DNA of 64,000 nt, taken from Heliocidaris tuberculata. Its lineage: Eukaryota; Echinodermata; Echinoidea; Camarodonta; Echinometridae. This document shows, piece by piece, positions 22,672 through 34,100 of the stretch (positions are counted from its first letter, which is position 1; every line of letters begins with the position of its first letter). The stretch spans positions 1,035,967 to 1,099,966 of the forward strand of contig CM046851.1 of assembly GCA_025618425.1 (NCBI GenBank), written 5' to 3'. The notes beneath the pieces were generated by a model. That model was not told the origin of the DNA. It saw nothing but the letters and a program-made list of their open reading frames with translations, and ran no database searches. Position numbers and translations under genes: made by a program.

Positions 22672-22866
22672 ATAATTTAGTTTTACCTGACTGCTAAGGA
22701 AGCGAGCATGTTTATAGGTAAGCAACCAGGGGAATCCAAGTCGTTAAGTGCTGTCCGGGGGACTTGGTAATGTTTATTATTCCTTACCAAAAGGGCACTA
22801 ACTCATCGACTTGAATTCGAACCCAGGACCTCCCGTTGACAGACCACTGCTCTACCACTGAACCAT
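22672..22866 (-). mobile_element. tRNA-derived SINE, copy 2
   Basis: On the minus strand: GATGGTTCAGTGGTAGAGCA (A box) and GGGTTCGAATTC (B box), with the same body as 20150-20355. Confidence 0.8.
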
Positions 22867-23071
22867 CGCGCACCCAATAATAACGTCATTTCGAGATTAT
22901 CAGAGGACAAATCCCGGCTTGATTAACAAAAAAAAAGACAAAATAAGTCAAAGAATATAGGTACAATAGGGATTTATTTTTCTTTGCTGTGCACTGCTCG
23001 TCCGAGTCCTATTGAAATCGTAGTAAAATTCTTAGACTAGCTGTTGAACGTAGCTTGCTTTTACAAGCAAG

Positions 23072-23162
23072 ATGCCTTTCCACACGTCCGATTTCTGGAG
23101 AATTTCAAGGATTGTTTCAGTATTCGTCTGGTTTTCTTTTCTTGGAGACAATTCCATCAAAG
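23072..23162 (+). CDS. nAChR-like gene exon 1: signal peptide
   Basis: ATG followed by MPFHTSDFWRISRIVSVFVW and a hydrophobic FSFLG segment, ending at an AAAG|GTAAGC donor in phase 1. The phase matches exon 2. Confidence 0.8.
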
Positions 23163-23204
23163 GTAAGCACTTAATCTTCTATTGTATATGATATATCTTA
23201 AATG

Positions 23205-23257
<53 letters not shown>

Positions 23258-25140
23258 TATTTATTATTATCATTATCGTTATAATTTCATTATTGTTGTT
23301 ATATAGTAGTAGCAGTAGTAGTAGTAGTATTAGGAGAAGTAGAAGTAATGTAATTATTTTTTATTGTTTTTATTTTTATGATCATTCTTATTATTATATT
23401 ATAATATGAATTAAGCTGATTAAAGTTGAAATCTGACAACCGTAACGGAAATATGCATTTTCATTCAAAAAATGGTAATACGCCAATCTTGTTTTTAATA
23501 AGGCAGGTAAATTTCATATCACGTGTTTTGATATAATTTCTATGGTGAAAGCTATTTCATCAATATTATGTCGTGGCAAAAGGGGAGCGTTTCATGAAAG
23601 GAGGTTGTCGGATATTTTATCCGACAACTGTTATAAGCTACTGAAATCCTTGCATCTGATTGGCTGAGAGCAAATTTGTCGGATAAAATATCTGACAAGT
23701 CCTTTCATGAAACGCCCCCCTGGACTAATCGAAAAAGCGGATTTTTTTTTTTCTTAAGAAATTTGCACCATTAGACCTACAGTTGTATCTGTTGTATGTT
23801 TTCTTGGAAAGGTTCGTCACAGTTTTTGCATGCATGTCATTTAGACTACTGTAATAGTTTGTTGTGTAATATTTCAGATTTCTAGCTAAATAAACGCAAA
23901 GTAATTCAGAACTCTGCAGCCAGATTGATAACCCGAACTGAGAAATACTCTCACATAACACCATTCTTAAAACAATTACATTGGCTTCCAGTCCATTCAC
24001 GCATAATGTTCAAAATACTATTACTGACTTATCAGTGTCTTCATTCAATGGCTCCAGAATGTAATAATAAATCTTTGGTAAATTATTACGCTCCGGCAAT
24101 CTCAGATCGGTTTTAAAAGATATTTTGCATTGTCCTGTTATTTACACCAATTTTTATGGAGGGCGATCACCTGCTTACGCTGCCCCTTCAGCATGTTCAG
24201 TTTGCCACTATCCCATCTTATTTAAAGGATTCATCCACAATATCTAAGTTTAAACTGTCCTCAAAATATACTTGTTTAAAAGGCGTTTTTAGTGAGCTAT
24301 ATCTGGCATTTTATAGCACCTGTCTATCCTTCTATTTTTCCTGTTTTAAGCTCAAAGCCATAGAGACGTTACGGCAGTGACATGCGCTATAACTGCACCG
24401 TAGTACTGTTATTACTATCGTTAATATAAATTTTGAATTATTGATTCATGAATATGCCGGGATCACTTTTAGGAAATATAAGATATAAAGTAAGCTATAA
24501 TTATTGATTCTTAAAAAGATGATGTCATCTAATTTTTTTTTCCGTGCTGCATGACAACAGCAAATCCGATGATCTGGAGCCGTCTGCGTTCGAACTTGTT
24601 GGACAATGGATATGATAGTACAGCGATACCATCTGCTAATAACCAGGAACCTCTGTCAGTGACGATTAATGCTTACCTACAAATTGTCATACATCTGGTG
24701 AGAAAAACAAATATTTGCTGTCATGAAATAGAGCTGAAATCATTGAAAGTGTGGGGGAAAATTCGAGAATATTATCCCTGGCAAACAATTTTTCAGCAAT
24801 TAATACATTCAATGCACGTACACGATACAGGATATAGTGAAAATTACAATTGCCATGACAAGGACCGATGCTCAAAATTACCTTGAAGTTATGATCAGTC
24901 CTGTATTGTACAAGCAAAACGAAATTACATCATTATTAAAGTCAAAATAGAAGCCACTACTTGTCCGTGGTTATCCCAAGGAGATCGGACATTTGCTCCG
25001 ACGAATATTGCTCCGGGCTATATTTCCATCCAAGATATTATACAAATTTTTTTTTTTTTTTTTTTTTTGTATTTATGTTTTTATTGAAAACCAAAAACAG
25101 AAACATAAAACACAAAAATAACAAACAAATATAAACATAT

Positions 25141-25171
<31 letters not shown>

Positions 25172-28100
25172 CACTGAGTTAAGTCCAATAACATGCATCA
25201 TAAATAAAAAGGGTATCTTAACATGTCTATTTACATAAAGTGAAAACAGAGGTTATTCAAAGGGTTTCTATTAGAATTTCAGATCAAAAGATCATTTTTT
25301 GAAATGTAAGCCTAACTTATCATTCTTTTGTGCAATTTTATACTCAATATTCTTTTTTACTTTCAATAAAGCCATAAAAGCTTCAAAGTTTAACTCAGAC
25401 TTTTGAAACTTGCATCGAATGACATAGAATTTAAAGCATAAGAATATAAAATTGATACATGTATCGTGGCAACTGCCTGTATCAACTCCAAATAAATAAT
25501 TAAAATCTGAGTAAACAGTAAACTGACCTGTACATTTATCAATGGCATCAGTAACGCTTTTCCAAAGATGTTTAACCTTCTCACAATCACAGAACAAGTG
25601 TTTCAATGTCTCTGGATTTTTTTTACAAAATGTGCACAATGGCGAGTCAGTTCTATCTATCTTGAACAAGAATGAATTCAAAGCAAAAACATTATGGAAT
25701 ATCTTAAAGTAAAAAGACTTCAGCTGAGTTTCAATGGTGCATCTAAAATTATGCTTGTGTATTTTTGACCATTCAACACTATTATCCTCAAGATCAAGCC
25801 ATTCACTCCATTTTTTTTCAGCTTTTACACAGGAGGTGCAATCATTGTTCCGTAGTAACTGATAAGTATATTTAGGGACCTTCAGCTTTTTGACCAGAAC
25901 AGCCTGAATTTTTTCAAAAATATCTTCATCAACTTCCTGTGGTTGCACAAACCAATCTAAATAAATTCCATTCATCAAGGAATCATATTTCCTTTGATCA
26001 TTTATAGATATATCAAACTCCAGCACCAAATCTTCAAATGATTTTACATACGAGTTTCCTCTACTCAACTGTGAAATAAAATATATGCCTCTTTCATACC
26101 ACGACGGGTAATAATAGTAGGGTTTATGCCTTAAACTTACATTCTTGTTCCACCAGATGAAATCTTGCAAATGATATCTATTCAGATTCCACTCCTTAAT
26201 TATCACCTGTCTATATTTATACCAAGTTTTTATAGTTTCAATCACCTGACAATTCTTAATCTTTTTCAAAACACATTGGGGGGCTTCGGTTTTCCATAAA
26301 ACTAGGTGATCAACATGAAACATGCGTAGCATTTCTACTTCAATAACTTTCCAAGAATTGACATAATCAGGATCAAAAAAATGTTTCACCCAGACCATTT
26401 TTTGGGCCTCAGCATAAACACATGGGTCTAACATCTTAAGTCCCCCTTCTTCATAGTCATTACACAACAAAGTACGTTTTACTCTATCATTACCATTGTT
26501 CCATAAAAATTTATATAACAGTGAATTTAACTTCTTAAAAAATGCTTTTGGAATTTCAATACATAACACTGAAAATAAGTATCCAAGCTGTGGTAATAGC
26601 AATGACTTTATAACAGCTATTTTACCTAGTAAAGACAAGTACCGTATTTTCCAACAACTAATAATTTGTTCAATCTTTCTTAGCCTCTGAGGAAAATTTA
26701 ATTCATATAGCGAGGAAATTTGCAATGAAAATGTGACCCCCAAGGCCTTAAATGTTTTTGATCTCCACGTTAAACCCTCGTCTTCAAAGGGGGTTAAGCC
26801 ACAATTCTTTAGGCTTCCAATATGAATGGCTTCTGATTTGGACAAATTTAGTTTACACCCCGAAAAGCTAGAAAAATAATGCATCATTTCAAACAAATTG
26901 ATGAAAGACTCCAGCTTGTTATCTAAAAAACAAACAGTGTCATCAGCAAACAAACTTATCCTTTTCTCTGTATCACCTATCTTAATACCCCCTATATCTG
27001 GATGGTCCCTTATTGCAATGGCTAATACTTCAATAGCTAAAACAAACAAATAAGGGGAAATGGGGCAGCCCTGAAAAATTCCTCTTGAAATTGCAAAAGA
27101 ACTTGTCAAATAGCCATTATTAATAACATAGCTTGATCGATCTTTATAAAACACTTTTATCCACTCAATGAATCTTTCTCCAAGATTGAAGAATTCCAAA
27201 GCTTTAAATAAAAAACCATGTTCAACTCGATCGAAAGCCTTTTCAAAATCTAGTAACACTATTGAACCTGGGATATTTGCAAAGTCTGCATATTCAATTA
27301 AATCAATAATAGTACGAACATTAGCACTTATATTACGCCCCTTGAGAAATCCCTGTTGGTCAGGGTGAATTAAAAGATTAATAACCTTTTTTAACCGATT
27401 ACTCATGACTTTTGCTATCAGCTTATAATCAGTATTCAACAAAGATATTGGGCGATAATTCTTGACATATAAAGGATCTTTTCCTTCTTTTGGCAGCAAT
27501 GTAATTACACCAAGTTTTTGTGACTGAGATAAAGAACCAGAAACAAGTGAATATTGATACGACTTAATTAGCATATCGGCAATATCATTAAAAAACAAAA
27601 TATAGAACTCCACAGGTAGTCCGTCTAAGCCTGGGGATTTGTTTGTTGCCATACTTTTCAGAGTAGACCATAACTCAGCTTTAGAAATGGGATTATTCAA
27701 ACAATCTCTATGGTTCTGGGATAACTCTGGAATATCTAGACCAGACATAAAAAGTGAAGCAGCATCCCCATCATCACTAGAGAAATTGGATGTGTATAAT
27801 GAAGCAAAATAGGAGTTGATTTCATTTAAAATTGTAGCAGGGTCTGATATAGTTTGTCCGTTATCTGTTTTAATCTGATGGATATTTCTTTTCTCACTAT
27901 TCCTTTTCTCCAAATTGCAAAAGTACTTACTACTCTTTTCTCCATGTTCGGCCCATTTAATTCGAGAGCGAACTATCGACCCTGCTATTTCATTATCCAA
28001 AATCTCATTCAATTGTGTTTCTAACGCATTTATGTCTTTAAAAAGATCCAATGATTTTTCTTCAGCATTTTCTTGATTTTGACAGGATGAAAGCTTTTGT

Positions 28101-31100
28101 TTAAGGCCAGATATTTGTTCAAATAATTTGTTCTTCGTTTCATTTTTTCCTTCTTTTTTCTACTACAGTACTCAATACAATGACCACAAATATATGATTT
28201 AAAAGCATCCCAAATGACATTAGGATTTACATCGGAGTCTTCATGAATTGCCTTGTATTCCTTTATCTTATTCTTTATAAAGTTACCAAATTCGGCATCA
28301 TGCCTTAAGTAATGACAATTGCATTTCCAATAAGCTTTTCCTCTAGTGTGAATGTCTGATGAAAGTTTAATTGAAACAAGAGAGTGATCAGAACCTATTC
28401 CACTGCAAATACCAGAATCGTTAACTCTAGAAACTAATGCACTTGATACGAGAATATAATCAATACGTGAAAAAGCAAGCGGGTTTTGTTGTTGCCTCGT
28501 AAAACCCAATTCATTTCCATGGTCTCTTCGCCACACATCTATTAAATTAAACTCTTCAATATAAGTCAAAAAGGTATCTCTGGCATGAAAGTTTCTATGC
28601 CGATTACCTGCTCCTCTATAGTCAAGAGGACCCAGGGCTATATTAAGATCACCTGCAATTATAATATTTGAATGATCAAAGTTCTCAAGTTTTTCAAATA
28701 CTTCAGTGAAAAAATTAGGGTTATCTTCATTTGGACCATTTATATTAATCAATATAAACTGTGAACCATCTACTTCATAATGCAAAAGGAGATATCTTCC
28801 CTCTTCATCTTTCACACAAGAATGGATTTTGGGATTCATAGCTGGTTTGAATAAAATTGCAACACCTCTACACTTAGAGGAAAAATTACAAAAATAGGCT
28901 TGACCGCCCCACTGAATTTTCCATAATTTTTCATCTTCCAATAAGGAGTGAGTTTCTAGTAAACAAATAATGTCATACTTTCTTTCATGTAAAAAAGAAA
29001 AAACTTTTTTCCTCTTTAGAATATTTTGCAAACCTCTGCAATTGAAAGTAACTACTTCCATCTTACCAAATTATAAAACAAGCATGCTAACTCACAAAAT
29101 ACATAAACCGATTGAATAACCCGCAATGGCATCATCTGATAAAAGAGATCAAGTACATGTATATATGAATGAACAAAACACAAACAAAAACAATACAAAA
29201 CACTAGAAAAATACAAAACATCGGATACTGTCATAACTCTGTAATACCTCACAATTAATGACAAATATAAATTTTCCCTTCTTAAAAATAAACTACCATC
29301 TCCCTTTACTGCACCTATTTCCCTCAAAAGGAAGGAATGTTTACACAATGCATGCATAGAAAACTAAGAATATCTCTTCAACCATGTTAACCAAAAGCTA
29401 AGAACCGTTTGATTACAATCGTCTTAATGACTATGGCGTAAATAGCTTCAAGGAATTCCCCTCCACAAACTTTATCTTGGCAGGATATACGAAGAAAGCC
29501 TTCTTCCCTTCTTGCTGAAGCCTCTTCAGATGAGGGAGCATCGCCTTCCTCTCAGCTTGCACTCGGTGGCTTAAGTCATTTCCAACAAAAAGGCGTCTAC
29601 CTTCATAAGTGAAATCCTTCTTGAATACCGCTACGCAGGACTTGAATACTTTCTCTTTCTCCTGATAAGAAGAGAAGCACACATGGATTGGTCTGTCCTT
29701 GACCTTTCCATCTGGACCTGGCCGTTGTGGACGGGGTCCTGTCGGTGTACGGTGAGCTCTTTCAATACCAACTCCAGCAAGAGCTGGATCTATCAAGCTC
29801 AAAAAGCCCAACAGGAACTTCTTGCACCCTCCATCGCCTTCCTTACCTTCAGGAATGTTGAAAAATACTACGTTGTTACGCCTAGACCTGTTCTCTAAGT
29901 CGTCAACTTTCTCCCAACATCTCGCCAGCTCCTTCTCCATTGCTTTCAACTTTTCATCGCATTCCGCCTCATGAAATTCAAGTTCTTCTCTCACCTCTGA
30001 CATCTGCACTCGCAGCGAATCGAAGCGTTTCTCGAGCCTTAGCTCAAAGGCCTGGAACCAGGCGGGCGCTTGGCTCTCCTTAGCACCGACTGTTTCGGCG
30101 TATGAAACCGTCACATTACCGCTGCCAGCTCTGGCACTCGTAGCATCCGAAACAGACATTGAATTCTCCTTAAACAACTTATTTTTGGTGTTACCTTGTG
30201 CCTTGGTTGGAGTCTCTTGACGTTTTTGCTTGTTTGACATTGTAGTGGCTCGAAAACCGAAGAGAAAATATAGATCCAAAATCTTAATTTGTGAGGTAAA
30301 AACTTAGCGTGGTGATTACATCGTAGCCGCCATGACAGTTTTCCAAATATTATACAAAATTAATGTTGACTGCTTTGAGGGGCACGGTTAAAACTATGGC
30401 CCGAGGTGAGCTCGCAACTGTGCTATGCCCCGAGACGACAGTCGAGGGGCATAGCACATTTATAAGACCACTGAGGGTCATGGTTTTAACCTTGACGCGA
30501 AAAAGAAGCAGTCAACATTTGTTTTATATACCGCATCCTTTGTTAGTTCAGATATTCCTTTCAAAGACAAATGAAATACGGTACCGTAACGTAATTCTCA
30601 TCGATCGCTCTTTCGAAATTTCGCTCGGTGTACATGTATGGTGCCGGCCGCGCGCCCGCGTATCTAAATTGCCATAGCTACGAGCATGCGTACAAAGACA
30701 TAATCAATAGTTTTTACCATACCGCCCGGCAGTCCGTAGTGAATTTCATGCCCGCAAATTTGACCAATCAGAGGCCTAGAATCTTGACATGCAGTATATA
30801 AAAGGTTATAGTTGGGGTGATTTACGATTACATGCTCCGGCGACAATTGCTCCTCGTCACTCTCGTACACAAACCGAATTATAAACTTCAACCCTGGCCT
30901 AAACGCTATTATACCTATCTCTAACCCTAAACCTAAATCTAGCCTGAAACCCATTTCGACCCTAACCCTAACCGTATATCTTTGACGAAATAGAACCCAG
31001 AGAAATAAGCCAGTTCGTAATTAGTACATGGTACAAAATTAATGACCCTGAAATGACCCCAAATTTGTAAGCGCGCGCCCATCTGTTTTGGTAGACGCGC

Positions 31101-34100
31101 TACTTGTTAAAATCGTACTGGGTCAATTGTACTCGGTACAAAATGACCTTTATCTGCACATGCGCATATTCAATTACACCGGAACTGGCTTATTGTCGCC
31201 TGAACATATCGGAGCACTGGTTACGGTTGCGATTAGGTTAAAGGTTAGGTTTAAGTGTACCAATCACCTGAAAAAATAATTTGTGTACAGCTAGAAAGTA
31301 TAAAATCAACCTCAAAGAACTTTGTCTGGTATTCTATAGGTCAACAGTTAATGAGTGTGAAGGAAATAGAGGATATTAAAATGCTCGCGCGGAACCGAAC
31401 TCCGAGTTTGGTTTTGCGCGAGCCTTTATTTTGGCGAGCGCGTACGGGTGCGTCGAGTTGTCTACTCACGAGTCGCTTTTAGGCTTATAGAGAGTGTAAT
31501 TAAAATTGCAATATCTGTTTATAGAAATAATATTTGAAGCCCATATTTTGAATATAGTTTAACAACATGAAACCTCTAACATACAGAGCAAAATTATCTT
31601 TTGTGATTGGTATCCTTTAAGGTTAAGGTTAGGTATTTTAAGCAAGTTAAGTGTAATCAAATGAATAATGTACAATTATCCATTATTTTCCTCTTCCATT
31701 TTAAATACATTTTCATGCTTATATTCTGTTTTGTTATTTGCATTTCTTTTCATGCTTATCTGACAATGTACTGTTTGTAATGTAATGTAAGATTTGCGCA
31801 ATGGGACTTGTGCTAAAGAAGTTATCCAATAAAGTCTACTGCTACTACTTCTACTACTACTCCTCGGTTAGGAATTCGGTGAGTGTGGGGGAAATGATCG
31901 GGGAGCAATTATGTCAGGAGCATGTGTGGTATAACCATCCCAGGCCTACCTTTATCCACAGGAAGACATGGGTACTGAGATCACACAGAATTTGGCACTG
32001 TATTTTTAGTGACGAATATTACAGAGTCATCGAACATGTCAAACATAGTCTAATTATTGTCTTTATTGATTAGAATTTCCTTTTTCAACTCATGTTACAG
32101 GACCAGAAGCAACAAGTTCTAAAGGGCATATCACTCTTCGGTTTGGTAAGATAATCTTTTCTTGGGGGGCACTCGTTTTTCCTAAGGTTCATAATTTCCT
32201 AAGGTTCATAATTACGGACCTTTGGAGCAATGAATATTTTCGGATCAATGATTAACAAACCTTCGAAATCGTAAACCTTCGGAAAAAACGACATGTAACC
32301 GTCTTTTCTATGCCTTTTATTCCATTGGAGTGAAATAACGAAAATGCAAGAGCGCAGGCATAGGAGGCGGGGGGGGGGGGGGCAGCGAAATGTCATTTTC
32401 AAACTTTTATGCAGTGCACTTTTATGGCAAATATAATTTTTACTACAATGTATTGTCGCTTTTGCTCACTCGCTCCACCTGCTCGTAGGATTTTTAATCC
32501 AGAAAGTTGATATTCGAGCAAAAGGTACCCCCCGCCCTCCCTCGGTGAAAATGTGCCCGTTCGCCTATGTTCATGGGTTAAATTTTATTTGAAACCTACG
32601 GTATTACCGAAGATGATAAAATGTTATTCCATGTTATTCATCATAGCTTTTTTAAAGGAAAGATGTATTCTATAATGCATAAATTACACAGTCCTTCTTA
32701 AATCCATTATCTAATTCAGATGTGGACCGACAGTCGTTTGATATGGAGTCCTGAAGACTACGGAAACATCACATCTCTCTCAATCCCTTCGACTCAGATC
32801 TGGTCACCGTCACTTTACCTTGCAAATTCGTAAGTCTAATCATAGAATAAATATAGAACTCTTGAGAAAGGTGAATTATTATTTGTATGAAGGGTTTTCA
32901 GGCGACCAGAAAAATTGGCGTTATCTCATGGTTTGCGCAAAAGTACCCGGATGACCGTGCAATTTTAAAACAATATCTCATGGTTTGTGTAAAAGTACCC
33001 GGATGACCGTGCAATAATATACTATTAATACATGGTTGGGAGTGCGTTAGTGCGATCCGGCAACACAAAGGTTTTTTATCGTGGTGTACTAACGCACGAG
33101 GCGTAGCCGAGTGTGTTAGACACCACGACAAAAACCTGCGTGTTGCTGGATCGCACGCGCAAGAACTCCCAACTATGTATTAATAGTTTTATAAAACGGG
33201 TGTACAATCTTAGGCCCGAATTCACAAAGGAGGTTTGGTTTAAACCATGGCTTAAACCCCCTCCTGGGTTTTTTAAGCGTACGTGCGCACGGAATCCGAA
33301 CCAATCATATATTTTCTTTGAGCGCGCGCATGGGCAATGTGCGCTTTAATATTTACGCTTATTTTAGTACGCTTACGGAGGTTTAAACCATAGGCTGGTT
33401 TAAAACTCCTTTGTGAATTCGGGCCTTAGTGTTTTCACTTACCTCAAATTGTCATGCTCCATGCGTGAATCCTTGAACTCAAATTAACTGACCTGCTCCA
33501 AGCAGCAAAACACATATATTAGACCTCGGTATACGATAGGGTGTAAAAACGTATCGAGTCTCAAATCGAGTCGTACCGTCTACGCTACATGTTTACATGT
33601 TTACAGATCCGGTTTGATCCGGATTAGCCGTGCGTTAGTACTTTTTTTTTTGCACGGTCACGTGGTGTTATTTGACCAATCAAGATGGCTACATTCTTGA
33701 ACCCGTTTTATAAATCTCCATCCCCCTGTTCAGACACAAAACGTTTATACCGAAACTCGATAAAGAAACGTCGTATAAAATTTTCATCGTATAGCCTACG
33801 GACCGTTCAGACACATATCTCGACCGATTAGAAAAACATCGTATAGATGCGCAGTTTTCCACTGCGCATGTTGTTATGGTCGCCGCCAGTCCCCGCCCCC
33901 TGGTAAGGACCTATGGTAAGGACACCTTTCGCGCGCGCTCACGTTAAGCCCCGCTCCCAGTTATACCGTTCTATGGTCGCCATACGTTCAGACACACACG
34001 GAAAGGTGATTCGTTATCGAGTTCTAGTTCGAAACGATGCTCTGCCCCCAGTTTCGTTATACGACGTTTCGTTAGTCAGCGTTCAGACACATAAATACAC

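Larger units (their letters stand above)
25047..30346 (-). mobile_element. Full-length L1/Tx1-like non-LTR retrotransposon, antisense in intron 2
   Basis: The 5.3-kb element is bounded by an exact 12-bp duplication, ATATTATACAAA, at 25035-25046 and 30347-30358. On the minus strand it has a short 5' leader, ORF1 (29431-30279), a 370-bp spacer, ORF2 (endonuclease plus reverse transcriptase, 25292-29061) and a 3' UTR ending in an A tail, seen as the T run at 25047-25068. The order and domain content place it in the L1 superfamily. ORF2 carries one frameshift; otherwise the coding regions look open, which suggests a recent insertion. Confidence 0.92.

Noticed and set aside
29052..29357. 101-codon ORF between LINE ORF1 and ORF2
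   Set aside because: Lies in the spacer of the LINE, with no matching domain.
33021..33187. CRISPR-like or regulatory repeat
   Set aside because: One palindrome with a second copy elsewhere in a eukaryotic genome, not a spaced array. It is a foldback transposon.
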